Source: JBGTLA01 sp041744375 (GTDB lineage: Bacteria > Actinomycetota > Acidimicrobiia > Spongiisociales > ZC4RG35). Taken from it: DNA of 51,514 nucleotides. The stretch's first letter is position 1; each line of letters starts with the position of its first letter. The stretch is from the NCBI GenBank assembly GCA_041744375.1, contig JBGTLA010000164.1:1-51514 (forward strand), read 5' to 3'. Shown one piece after another: positions 23,572-32,569 of the stretch. The translations under genes were made by a program, and so were the position numbers. The notes under the pieces were generated by a model. The model had not been told where the DNA came from. It saw only the letters and a program-made list of their open reading frames with translations, and searched no databases.

Positions 23572-25137
23572 TCAGCGCAGGTGAGGGTCGAGAATCCTTT
23601 GATATCGATCGGCATTTGCCTTGACGGTTCGGTGCTCGTTGACCCACTCATGCCCGGCCTTGGCGTATTGTTCTCGAGTCTTTGAATGGTCGATCAGATG
23701 CTGGGCCGTGTCAGCCAATCCGGCCGGATTGGACGGATCGAAGGTCATGCCGCGTGTCCCCGGGGCCACCAGCTCCTCGAGGGCCGGCAACCTGGAAGCG
23801 ATCACAGGCAGTCGCATCGCCATGGCTTCGAGAGGCTTGAGGGGTGTGACGAGTCGCGAGGCTCTGTCGCTCAGTCGTGGGACGACAAACAAGTCGATCA
23901 AGGCGTAGTAGTCCTCGATCTGATCGTTGGAGACATGACCCGTAAACGTGACGTACTCGATCAGGTCCAGGTCTACAACGAGGTCGTTTAGCCTTTGTCG
24001 TTCTGGCCCATCTCCAACAATTAGGCAGCTGACATCGAGCTTGCGCGCTCGAAGGATCCCGACAGCTCGAATCAACACATCAATGCCCTCTCGGACTCCG
24101 AGGTTGGAGATGTACCCGAGTACGAATCGGTCCCTCAATCGATATCGATCGACCAGGTCCGGGCGCCTCTTCCGAGGTTTGAATCGGTCGGTGTCGACAG
24201 CATTGGGGACCACCGAGACCTTCTCCTCCGGGATACCCCGAGCGATGATTTCTTCCGCCATTGCCTGTGCGATCGTGATGACCGCGTCGGCGCGAGCCAT
24301 GCAACGGTTCTCCTGTGCCCATCGCCTACGGAAGTACTCACCGCGTTCGCTCCGTGACCCATCCGAGGTCCAGGTCTGCTCCTGAAACCCGCGGACCTCA
24401 TACACCATCGGTATGCTGCGTTGGTCGGCGACGGCGATGGCCAGGAGGGCCGTCTCGTACCCCCGGTAGCCGGTTCCGGCTTGGATCAGTGCGGGTTCGA
24501 CCTTCTGAGCCACTTCGGCAATCAGAGGGGCCTGTAGCCGGAGGCTCCGGTCGAACGGTAATTCCAGGGGGTTGACTATGTCGGCGAGATCCAACCGGAA
24601 GTGTGACGTACCGTCGACGACTTCCCGTTCCGGTGCGTCCATGATGCCCTTCGTACGCGGGAATCCGAGTGAGGTGACCACGAATGGCTCGTAACCGCAT
24701 ATGCTCTGCGCACTCAAGGTCATTTGGCTTCTCATCGTGAATCCCGTCTCCACGTATGGCCTGGATTCCTTGAGAACGTGGAGCACTCTTCGCTCGCGAC
24801 GGGTGGGGGCGACTTCCAGAGCAGGTACCTTGGGCAGCCATGAGATATCCGTTTCGATGATGCGTCCCAGCAGTCGGCGCGCTTGCACGTCCAGGGTCGG
24901 TCGAGGCGCTGTTCCACGGAGCTTCCCGAGTTCACCCAGGGCACGGTGAAGCTCACCCATCTTCATGAAGGCGTCCCTGCGAAGGGCCGAGCTGCGTTCT
25001 GTGCCCTCGCCAAGGTCCTCGAGAGCCCGAGTGACGCGCAGGACATCCTCGTAGCGGCCTTCAGAGAACGCAGCCTCGGCCGACTCGAGCGTTATGCGGT
25101 CTTCGGTGATGATCACAACGTCTGAGGGACCCGGCAC
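23572..25137 (-). CDS. GT4-family glycosyltransferase with N-terminal helical extension
   Basis: 521 residues. The first ~110 residues are helical and repeat-like (SAEAAFSEGRYEDVLRVTRAL, a TPR-like pattern). A GT-B fold follows: RRVLHVLKESRPYVETGFTMRSQ, the acceptor-side VYEVRGFQEQTW, then donor-side EEKVSVVPNAVDTDRFKP, VGDGPERQRL and the family's EX7E-like segment TPLKPLEAMAMRLPVIAS. It probably adds one hexose-type sugar to the surface glycan. Start GTG 25137 has TACGAT exactly 6 nt upstream, mirroring the epimerase gene across a palindromic divergent promoter. It closely parallels the GT4 encoded at 26246 in architecture. Confidence 0.85.
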   Translation of the reverse strand: MPGPSDVVIITEDRITLESAEAAFSEGRYEDVLRVTRALEDLGEGTERSSALRRDAFMKMGELHRALGELGKLRGTAPRPTLDVQARRLLGRIIETDISWLPKVPALEVAPTRRERRVLHVLKESRPYVETGFTMRSQMTLSAQSICGYEPFVVTSLGFPRTKGIMDAPEREVVDGTSHFRLDLADIVNPLELPFDRSLRLQAPLIAEVAQKVEPALIQAGTGYRGYETALLAIAVADQRSIPMVYEVRGFQEQTWTSDGSRSERGEYFRRRWAQENRCMARADAVITIAQAMAEEIIARGIPEEKVSVVPNAVDTDRFKPRKRRPDLVDRYRLRDRFVLGYISNLGVREGIDVLIRAVGILRARKLDVSCLIVGDGPERQRLNDLVVDLDLIEYVTFTGHVSNDQIEDYYALIDLFVVPRLSDRASRLVTPLKPLEAMAMRLPVIASRLPALEELVAPGTRGMTFDPSNPAGLADTAQHLIDHSKTREQYAKAGHEWVNEHRTVKANADRYQRILDPHLR

Positions 25138-25189
25138 CGGGTGATCGTATCAAGCCTCGGCCACTCGTCCGTTACGATCACACGGTGCC
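25133..25189. promoter_or_regulatory. Palindromic divergent promoter of the GT4 and epimerase genes
   Basis: The left arm 25133-25149 and right arm 25173-25189 are inverted repeats matching at 16 of 17 positions around a 23-bp spacer. Each arm contains a TACGAT box (25144-25149 on minus, 25173-25178 on plus), a 6-nt spacer and a GTGCC start. Both genes would be leaderless and share one control region. Confidence 0.6.
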
Positions 25190-26249
25190 GCATCGAGATC
25201 TCCACATCGTGGGCGCCCGCCCGAACTTCATGAAGGCCGCCCCGGTGGTCTCCGCCCTGGCAGAGCAGAACGTCCGTCCCTTACTGGTCCACACAGGTCA
25301 GCACTACGACCGCCAGATGTCGCAGGTTTTCTTCGAGCAACTCGGGATGCCGGAACCCGATCGGAATCTCGCGGTCGGCTCGGGAAGTCATGCTGGCCAG
25401 ACCGCGGCACTCCTCGTCGCTCTCGAGGACCTGTTCGTGGAAACCCAGCCTCACAGGGTGGTGGTGTATGGCGACATCAACTCGACCCTGGCTGCGGCCG
25501 TCGCTGCCGCCAAACTGCATGTACCCGTCGCCCACGTGGAGGCAGGGCTCAGGAGCTTCGATCGGAGCATGCCTGAAGAGATCAATCGAGTAGTCACCGA
25601 CACGATCGCTGACATGCATTTCGTGACCAGTCCCGAAGGGCTGGCTCATCTCGCCCGGGAAGGCGTCTCCGACGATTCTGTGCATTTCGTCGGCAACCCG
25701 ATGATCGACACGCTGTTGCGGTTCCGCCAAACGCTCGACGTGGTTGGGGTTCGCCAGAGTTTTGGACTCGGGGAGCGACATGGCGTGGTTACGTTGCACC
25801 GTCCTTCCAACGTCGACGACGACGAGTCGGTCTACCAGATCATCGAGGGTCTGCGTCGGGCGGCCAAGCATCTGGATCTGATCGCCCCGATTCATCCCCG
25901 TGGCCGTGACCGCTTGATGGCTGCCGGTCTAGGCGACGTGGCGAATGTCATTGAACCCCTCGGTTACATGGAGTTCATGGCTTTGGTGGCCGGTGCGCAC
26001 GTTGTCCTGACCGACTCGGGAGGTATCCAAGAAGAGACCACCGTTCTCGGAGTTCCATGCTTAACACTTCGGCAGAACACCGAACGACCGATCACGGTGA
26101 CCATGGGCACGAACAAGCTCGTGGGAACGGACCCCGACCTCATCGAAGAAGGGGTGGCATCGGCGCTGCCCGGTGTGTCTCGCGTTCCTCCCTTGTGGGA
26201 CGGTCACGCGGGTGAGCGGATCGCCCAGATCCTGTCCGCGCCGAGATGA
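25185..26249 (+). CDS. wecB: UDP-N-acetylglucosamine 2-epimerase
   Basis: 354 residues, non-hydrolysing type. Motifs: VGARPNFMKAAPVV at the start, HTGQHYDRQMS, VVYGDINSTLAAA, HVEAGLRSFDRSMPEEINR (two catalytic carboxylates), THRPSNVDD written LHRPSNVDD, and DSGGIQEETTVLGVPCLTLR. It interconverts UDP-GlcNAc and UDP-ManNAc in the cytosol, supplying ManNAc for wall or capsule polymers. GTG 25185 is chosen for the 6-nt spacing to TACGAT. Its stop overlaps the next gene's ATG (ATGA). No UDP-ManNAc dehydrogenase is nearby, so the sugar may be used as ManNAc itself, possibly pyruvylated by the enzyme at 47547-50105. Confidence 0.95.
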   Translation: MPHRDLHIVGARPNFMKAAPVVSALAEQNVRPLLVHTGQHYDRQMSQVFFEQLGMPEPDRNLAVGSGSHAGQTAALLVALEDLFVETQPHRVVVYGDINSTLAAAVAAAKLHVPVAHVEAGLRSFDRSMPEEINRVVTDTIADMHFVTSPEGLAHLAREGVSDDSVHFVGNPMIDTLLRFRQTLDVVGVRQSFGLGERHGVVTLHRPSNVDDDESVYQIIEGLRRAAKHLDLIAPIHPRGRDRLMAAGLGDVANVIEPLGYMEFMALVAGAHVVLTDSGGIQEETTVLGVPCLTLRQNTERPITVTMGTNKLVGTDPDLIEEGVASALPGVSRVPPLWDGHAGERIAQILSAPR

Positions 26250-28288
26250 GCCCGGGATTGGCTGTTTCTACATCGTCGGACCCCCGCGCCGAGGGAACCC
26301 CGTCAGAACTGAGGATTTGGTGGCGAGCACAAGGACTGAGGGTTCGACGCCGATGGCTTCGCACAATGAAGCGGATGGTCCAGATGACCGGGAGCGCGGG
26401 ACCCCCGCGAATGCTGCTGCTCATGGGGTTGGCCGCGCTTCCGTCCGGCTGGACTGCGCATGTTGAGATTGCTCGGTCGCTTTCGGACAAGAACCCCCAG
26501 GTGGCCCTTCAGCACGCAGTGCGCGCAGTCCGCAAGAACTCCGCTGTTTGGCAGGGGCATCACCAGCGAGTATCACTTCTCGAGCAGGATGGCCAGGTGC
26601 GGGCTGCGGTTGTGGCTCGTCTCGTAGCAGTGGCGTTGATGGGTCCGTCGAGCGTGGAAGCCGCTGGGAGTAAATGGTTTCCGGAAATAAGCAATCCGGA
26701 TCGTGCGTCCATCGCTGCTCGGTGTTCGGTCAGCCCTGACATGTTTCCCGAGATCGTGAGCGCCGTTCTGGACATCGGTGGGCCGGAGAGATCAGCCTGC
26801 GCTCTCGAGCGGCTTGCCGACATTCTGGGAGCAAACGTCCTGAACGATGCAGTCGGGATCGAAGAAGTGGTGCCTGTCGAACAGGCAATCGATCTCGCCA
26901 AGTCGTTGAGAAAGGCGGGTGCAGTCGACGTTCCGCTGAGCCTCTTAGAGCGTTACCGGTTGACCCCAGACTTGGAGACGGCATTGATCGGTGCCCGACA
27001 AGACGCCGAGGCGCTGCGCGGGCGATTCAATGTGGAGGTAGGGAGCGGGCAACGCTATCGATCGCGTCCCGACACTTCGCTCTATCTCCTCCACAATGCT
27101 CTTCCGCACGATTCGGGTGGATATGCCACGCGAAGCCACGGCCTCTTGGGAGGGCTGAGGACGCATGGACATGAGGCGGTCCCCGTGACAAGACCGGGTT
27201 TTCCGGCTGTTAAGTACGTGTTCGATCAGGACCCGACCACCCCCGACTTCGACGTCGTCGAAGGGGTCCTCTACCACCATCTGCTGGGACCGGTGCCCAG
27301 CCAGCCACGTTCCGATCTTCAGGGCTTCGTCGACTTGTATGTAGAGGGTCTCGACCCGTTGATTCGGGGATACCGGCCGTCAGTGATTCACGCCGCGTCC
27401 AACTGGTGGAATGGGTTTGCGGCGGTTTCTGCGGCGCGGACGTATGGTGTAGCTTCGATCTATGAGATTCGGGGGTTGTGGGAAGTGACGCGTTCTTCGC
27501 GTATCGACGGCTGGCAACAGACCGAGCGGTACCAGGTGGACGCCAACTACGAAACCGAGGTAGCTTTACGGGCTGATCGTGTCATCGCAATCACCGGAGG
27601 TCTACGAGATGAAATGGTGCGGCGGGGGGTCCCAGAGGAGAAGATAACCGTCGTTCCCAACGCGGTAGACCTGTCGAAGTTCCGTCCACTTCCTCGAGAT
27701 GACGAGTTGGCGACGTCTTTGGGGATCAACGATGAAGTTGTGGTTGGGTTCGCAGGTACTCTCACCTTCTACGAGGGTCTAGATGACCTCCTGCGCGCCG
27801 GAGTCATCGTCAAGAACAGCTCGAAGGTGCCTTTTCGCTTTCTGTTCGTCGGCGATGGACCGATGCGCACCGACATGCAGTCACTGGCATTGGAGCTCGG
27901 GCTATCCGACAACTGTATCTTTACGGGCCGTGTCCTCCACAGCGAAGTGGGGCGGTACCTGTCTTTGATGGCAATTACCCCCTTTCCGCGCAAGGCTCTC
28001 CCCGTCTGCGAAATGGTTTCGCCACTGAAACCGCTCGAGTCGATGGCCACGGGGACGGCGGTGCTCGGATCTGATGTCCAAGCGTTGCGCGAGCTGATAC
28101 CAACGGGGGCTGGGCTTACGTTTGCGAAGGGCGATGTCGCTGATCTTGCTGAGAAGTTGAAGGTTCTCATCGAGGACTCCTCTTTTCGAGCGAAGCTGGT
28201 CAGCAACGCACACAATTGGGTAGCCGGTCACAGGACGTGGGAGAGGGTCAGTCAACCGGTCGTGGATCTCTATCGCGAGCTCAGTTAA
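26246..28288 (+). CDS. Long GT4-family glycosyltransferase with N-terminal helical domain
   Basis: 680 residues. The N-terminal ~270 residues have no clear motif but are helix-rich (DKNPQVALQHAVRAVRKNSA). The GT-B part begins at SLYLLHNALPHDSGGYATRS and holds SIYEIRGLWEVT, EEKITVVPNAVDLSKFRP, VGFAGTLTFYEGLDDLL, FVGDGPMRTDM and the EX7E-type SPLKPLESMATGTAVLGSD. It strongly resembles the GT4 at 23572-25137 in motif wording (RG(F/L)(Q/W)E, EEK..VVPNAVD), so the two are probably paralogues acting in one pathway. ATG 26246 overlaps the epimerase stop. The GC-rich codon bias relaxes within this gene compared with the housekeeping genes. Confidence 0.85.
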   Translation: MSPGLAVSTSSDPRAEGTPSELRIWWRAQGLRVRRRWLRTMKRMVQMTGSAGPPRMLLLMGLAALPSGWTAHVEIARSLSDKNPQVALQHAVRAVRKNSAVWQGHHQRVSLLEQDGQVRAAVVARLVAVALMGPSSVEAAGSKWFPEISNPDRASIAARCSVSPDMFPEIVSAVLDIGGPERSACALERLADILGANVLNDAVGIEEVVPVEQAIDLAKSLRKAGAVDVPLSLLERYRLTPDLETALIGARQDAEALRGRFNVEVGSGQRYRSRPDTSLYLLHNALPHDSGGYATRSHGLLGGLRTHGHEAVPVTRPGFPAVKYVFDQDPTTPDFDVVEGVLYHHLLGPVPSQPRSDLQGFVDLYVEGLDPLIRGYRPSVIHAASNWWNGFAAVSAARTYGVASIYEIRGLWEVTRSSRIDGWQQTERYQVDANYETEVALRADRVIAITGGLRDEMVRRGVPEEKITVVPNAVDLSKFRPLPRDDELATSLGINDEVVVGFAGTLTFYEGLDDLLRAGVIVKNSSKVPFRFLFVGDGPMRTDMQSLALELGLSDNCIFTGRVLHSEVGRYLSLMAITPFPRKALPVCEMVSPLKPLESMATGTAVLGSDVQALRELIPTGAGLTFAKGDVADLAEKLKVLIEDSSFRAKLVSNAHNWVAGHRTWERVSQPVVDLYRELS

Positions 28289-28294
28289 TGAACG

Positions 28295-30760
28295 GTGCCC
28301 GTGAGTAGCTCACTGATCCCCTTGAGGACGTTTTTGCATCGGGTGTTTCCTGCGGGCGACTATCCCGACGACGGAGCCACGTTGGCGGCGGAAAGGATTT
28401 TTCGACCTCGGCGGGGAAGTCCGGAAGTCCGGATCGAAGTGCCGCTCGACTGGAATCAACCCGATAATCCAGACCGCAACTGGAGGATGCAGGTTCAGGG
28501 TTGGACGATGTTCCACCCCATAATGAACGTGTTTGATGGCCTATCCAACAAGCAACAAGCTGTCGACTACTTTTTCGACGTCTTATGTGATTGGTGGGAG
28601 CAACATGGCGACGATCCAGAGGATATTGTAACCACACGCACTCCAGACAACTACGCGTGGTATGACATGTCGGTAGGGTTTAGAGCACTGGTGCTTGCGT
28701 TCTTCATGAATCGCATCTCATGTTATAGGATCCATCTTGAAGCGGCTGAGGCGAGCCTCCTGGATGCCGTAGTTAATAAGCATGCAAACCACCTGCGCAA
28801 TCCGAGTGTTCTGTATCCCAACAATCATGGCATCTTTCAGATTCATGGGCTCAGAGGTCTGGCCGAGACAGCGGATTATGTTGAACAACAGAGCGACAAG
28901 GACTACGCCGAGACGTCCATGGCTGATTTGCTCATATCACAGTTCGATGTACATGGCATCCATCGAGAGCACTCACCCCACTATCACATATTTGCGCTGC
29001 GCACCTTCGAGGATGTCTTTTCCAGTGGTTGGTATGAGCATCTCTCCGATATCGGCGGGAGAATGGAAGCGGCGCGTTCAGCTGTGCCCTGGCTCGTCGA
29101 TCCACTCAGGCGGCCGGCGGCCGTCGGTGACTCCATCCCCACCGTTCAGACTGATCTCGAGCTCCCCGCGCCGCTGCCAGAGAACCGCAACGGAATCATA
29201 TGTTCAGACTTCAATGCCTCCGGATACGCCGTTGCCCGATCCAACTGGGATGTACCACCGGAGTCTGCGTCCTACCTATTTTTCATGGCCGGCTACCATT
29301 CGAAAACGCACAAGCATCGGGATTGCCTTTCATTTGAGTGGTTCGATGGGGGTTACAAGCGGCTCACGGACTCCGGGAAGTATGGCTACTACGGCGATGC
29401 CAAGCGCAGGTACGTTCTCAGCGCACGGGCGCACAATGTCGTGGAGATAGAGGGACTAGACATTCTCAAGATGTCGCCGTACGGGTCTGCTATACGCTCA
29501 TCTCAGCTCAGCCCTGATGGCATTTATCGCGTGATTGGGGAGCTCGCGTTCAAGGCTATAAATCACAAGCGGGAACTCCATTTGCGGCCCGGTCACTGGC
29601 TCGTGGTCGATGATCACTTTGAATTTAACCGGGACCGAGAGGCGACACAATGGTTCCATATCGCATTGGGCCATCGCTTGGTGTCGAGCACGGGTCGAGC
29701 CGCAATTTTCAAAGGCCCCGACGGCAGACTGCTCTCCCTGGAGACGCTCGACCACGAAGCTGAGTTGGTGCTGAAATGTGGCGATTCCCAAGCGGGCCAG
29801 GGGTTTGTCAGCGAGAACGACGACCACATCGAGCCAGGCTACGTTGTGGGGTTCAGGAGTATGCGCAACGCTGGCCGTACTTCGACCGCAATAGGACTCG
29901 GACCGGAGGATCTAGACGACGCGGTCACTTACGCTGCCCGGGAACTGGGCGCCGGCGAGTGGACGCCGCGATTTGGCCGGGCTCCAACATGGCCTATCGT
30001 CGATGTTCCCCATTGGTTAGCGAGGGGTGTCCATGCCGTCGACGTAGAACCCGGAACGAACTCGTATCACGTGGCTTCACAGCACGGCTCAACTAACCTG
30101 TTCAGCGCCGGCGATGGTGGCTCGGCGCTGTTGGTCGTCTTGGACGGGAAATCCTTATCGATTCCGGACCTCCGAGATGGTGTTGTCTCGCTCGGCTTGG
30201 ATTCAGAGGTTGCGTCGGTGATTGCTATTGCTGACCCGACTCTCGCCTCGCACACGAGTCTGGAGAAGGGCTGGTTCCTTGGTCCGGAACGAGGAGACGG
30301 GGTGGAATTGGCTGCGTTGTTGGTCAGCCGATTCCAGGAGGCTCGCGGCGTGGCGATTGACCAGATCGTATTGATAGGAGTGGGTCCGGGCGCGTTCGCA
30401 GCCCTTAAGGTAGGAGAGCGCTTTTCAAGGGCACCGGTTGTCGTCATCGACCCCGAGCTCCCGCGAGATGGATCAACCCAACTGACGGACGTCCTGAGAT
30501 GTGTGTTCTCAGAATGGACCTTGGATCAGGCACGATTGGTGTTTGGCGATCGGCTTCGCCTCAGTCGCCCGACCGGGTCGGTGGGGGAGCCTGCGATCCT
30601 GATCAGAAGTGTGCCGGATGATGATGGAAACGGGTTACGGCCTTTCCCGACTGACGAAGAGTGGTCCGGTGTGGTCTCGGATACCCATGAGGTTCCTCCG
30701 ACCGATGTTGCAGCCACCTTGCGGAGTGCCGTGGAGGGACTTCTTATCAGTGCTATCTAG
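28295..30760 (+). CDS. Heparinase II/III-like protein with C-terminal degenerate alpha/beta-hydrolase domain
   Basis: 821 residues. Residues ~60-300 form the helical toroid with the family motif NNHGIFQIHGLRGLAE; the beta-sandwich part shows HKHRDCLSFEWFDGGYKRL, TDSGKYGYYG and ARAHNVVEI, the canonical heparinase II/III sequence. The family cleaves uronate-containing glycans by beta-elimination. The last ~220 residues resemble the hydrolase-like domain often fused to surface-glycan proteins (DPTLASHTSLEKGWFLG, then VLIGVGPGAFAAL). Its nucleophile elbow, normally GxSxG, reads GVGPG, so esterase activity is unlikely. No signal peptide is visible, which suggests action on cytosolic or membrane-bound intermediates, or editing. 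GTG 28295 or GTG 28301. Codons are noticeably AT-richer than in flanking housekeeping genes. Confidence 0.85.
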   Translation: MPVSSSLIPLRTFLHRVFPAGDYPDDGATLAAERIFRPRRGSPEVRIEVPLDWNQPDNPDRNWRMQVQGWTMFHPIMNVFDGLSNKQQAVDYFFDVLCDWWEQHGDDPEDIVTTRTPDNYAWYDMSVGFRALVLAFFMNRISCYRIHLEAAEASLLDAVVNKHANHLRNPSVLYPNNHGIFQIHGLRGLAETADYVEQQSDKDYAETSMADLLISQFDVHGIHREHSPHYHIFALRTFEDVFSSGWYEHLSDIGGRMEAARSAVPWLVDPLRRPAAVGDSIPTVQTDLELPAPLPENRNGIICSDFNASGYAVARSNWDVPPESASYLFFMAGYHSKTHKHRDCLSFEWFDGGYKRLTDSGKYGYYGDAKRRYVLSARAHNVVEIEGLDILKMSPYGSAIRSSQLSPDGIYRVIGELAFKAINHKRELHLRPGHWLVVDDHFEFNRDREATQWFHIALGHRLVSSTGRAAIFKGPDGRLLSLETLDHEAELVLKCGDSQAGQGFVSENDDHIEPGYVVGFRSMRNAGRTSTAIGLGPEDLDDAVTYAARELGAGEWTPRFGRAPTWPIVDVPHWLARGVHAVDVEPGTNSYHVASQHGSTNLFSAGDGGSALLVVLDGKSLSIPDLRDGVVSLGLDSEVASVIAIADPTLASHTSLEKGWFLGPERGDGVELAALLVSRFQEARGVAIDQIVLIGVGPGAFAALKVGERFSRAPVVVIDPELPRDGSTQLTDVLRCVFSEWTLDQARLVFGDRLRLSRPTGSVGEPAILIRSVPDDDGNGLRPFPTDEEWSGVVSDTHEVPPTDVAATLRSAVEGLLISAI

Positions 30761-30820
30761 GGCCGCCCACCAGAGGTCGCTCCGGGTCCACAGTGAGGCT
30801 CGTTAGGGTCACTCCGAGGT

Positions 30821-32305
30821 GTGGGGTGTAGATCAACTACCATCCGTTGCGTGGCCGGCGCCTCGCAACAAGTGCTAGTTGACTACCTGACTGATCCCAA
30901 CTCCTACTGGGAAGGGCTTGGGTGGCGACAGGCAGAGAAGCTTCGGACTTCGATCGGCAAGGCCGCAGCGACCGCGAGGATCTCACGAATCGAGGTGATC
31001 GACCGAGTGGCTCACCAGGTCGAGTTGCGGTCCACCGACAGGCCGCCTCCCGTCTATATCGTGAGTATTGGTGGTGCTGGATCGCATTGGCTCGGGAACA
31101 TGTTGGGCGATCTTCCGGGTTTGGTTGATGCGGCAGAGGTCTATATTCCGGCTCCCCTCGAGGTTCAAATGGGGCATCTTGACGATTCCGATCAAGCCCA
31201 AGTCGTGGATGGAATTCATCTCATTCATGCCTGGGCACGGACCGGGGACTGGGAGAGCGTCCGGGACTGTACGGTCGTCAATACGGCCCACCGTCCCCAG
31301 TCCATCGAAACCTTTCGCAAGTGGGATCCGGCCACCACGATTATCCACCTGGTGCGCGACCCGCGAGACCGCGCTTTGTCGGTCACGTATCGCAAACCAA
31401 TCTACCGCTCGCAAGCAGCCCCCGGTATTGACGATGCGACCTACCTGCGTCGCAAAGCAAAACGGAATCAAACTTACCTGGGGCGGTACATGAGGTCGGA
31501 GCACCGGGCGGACTTGGAAGTCAGATACGAGGAAATCAAGGCTGATCCGACGGGTGTTGTACGTTCAATCTGTAATGCGATGGGTCTTCAGATAGCAGAT
31601 GGCGCCATTGCGCGGGCCGTCCATCTGAACGACTCCGAGAAGATCCGCGCCGGAGTGGTCGAATCAAAGGGCAATCTCGACGAGGGTGGTCCAAGCCGGA
31701 GTTGGCGGTCGGCCTCTCGTCATGATCGCCTCCTATTGCATCACGTTCTGGCGTATCCCGTGGATGTCTTGGGATACCCAGACGACGACTGCCTGGCGCG
31801 TGATGCGATTCCGAAGATAGTGACGGCGGAGCGCGTGTTGACTACTCATGCGCTCGATCATCCGGTGCGGATGGATTATTCGGTCGATGGTGCGCCGTGG
31901 CGAAGAGTCGAGAAGCCAATCCTGCCTGAGAACGCCGTCCTACGTATCAGGCCTCGCGGTGCGCGGGGTCTAGATCGGCTCGAAGAGGTTGTCCGGGGGC
32001 TTCGGCCCCACGTTTTATGTCTGGCGGGGGTGCGCCAGGCTGAGGATGGCCACTTGGGTTTCCTGTCGGCAGGCTCAGAGCTCATCGGTCTCGACCTAGC
32101 CGGCACCGCTATCACCGGTGACTTGGAGTCGATTCTGCAAAGACTGACCGCACTTGAGTGGGTGTCGGCGACGGACACACCCCTCGAGGAGTGGGCTCTC
32201 GAGAAGAAAGCGACCGAGGATACCAACAAGGGCCACTCAGCGGAGGGTTCGGATGGATCTATGCCGGAGAGGGCGCGATCTGCCATCTCAACGCGCCCGA
32301 TCTAA
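30821..32305 (+). CDS. PAPS-dependent sulfotransferase with leucine-rich C-terminal tail
   Basis: 494 residues, starting at a GTG (30821) preceded by CCGAGGT. The 5'-phosphosulfate loop is SIGGAGSHWLGNML (residues ~81-94), a variant of the PKSGTTW-type loop, and the 3'-phosphate motif is LVRDPRDRALSVTY (~176-190). Both are required for PAPS binding, so sulfate transfer is plausible. The region ~365-475 has leucine-rich-repeat-like spacing (LIGLDLAGTAITGDLESILQ) and the extreme C-terminus is polar and low-complexity. PAPS would come from CysDNC, and PAP would be cleared by CysQ, all within this window. The acceptor is probably the glycan made by the flanking glycosyltransferases. Confidence 0.8.
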   Translation: MGCRSTTIRCVAGASQQVLVDYLTDPNSYWEGLGWRQAEKLRTSIGKAAATARISRIEVIDRVAHQVELRSTDRPPPVYIVSIGGAGSHWLGNMLGDLPGLVDAAEVYIPAPLEVQMGHLDDSDQAQVVDGIHLIHAWARTGDWESVRDCTVVNTAHRPQSIETFRKWDPATTIIHLVRDPRDRALSVTYRKPIYRSQAAPGIDDATYLRRKAKRNQTYLGRYMRSEHRADLEVRYEEIKADPTGVVRSICNAMGLQIADGAIARAVHLNDSEKIRAGVVESKGNLDEGGPSRSWRSASRHDRLLLHHVLAYPVDVLGYPDDDCLARDAIPKIVTAERVLTTHALDHPVRMDYSVDGAPWRRVEKPILPENAVLRIRPRGARGLDRLEEVVRGLRPHVLCLAGVRQAEDGHLGFLSAGSELIGLDLAGTAITGDLESILQRLTALEWVSATDTPLEEWALEKKATEDTNKGHSAEGSDGSMPERARSAISTRPI

Positions 32306-32569
32306 TCCACCGACTGATACGCCTGACGGTGTGCCGTGGCGGCGCTGAAGCAGTCCGAGGCGGTCAGTATGGGAAAATCGGCCGACGATCCATATATGAA
32401 TTGGCTTCGGAAGGAACCTCGACAGCTACCGTCCCACGTAGCGAAGATGGGAGCACTTAGTCCCATCGTCCGTGCTACCCGAACGCGCGGGAGTCGAGCG
32501 GCTGATCGGCCCAAACCAGAACGAAGGGGCGGGTTGCGCCCGTGCCATTGCCTCCAGTGAAAGAATCAG

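Noticed and set aside
32158..32569. Small frames of 75-100 codons between the sulfotransferase and the broken asparagine-synthase-like gene
   Set aside because: They read as somewhat protein-like (ICHLNAPDLIHRLIRLT) but match no family I know, overlap the sulfotransferase end and lack ribosome sites. They may be remnants.
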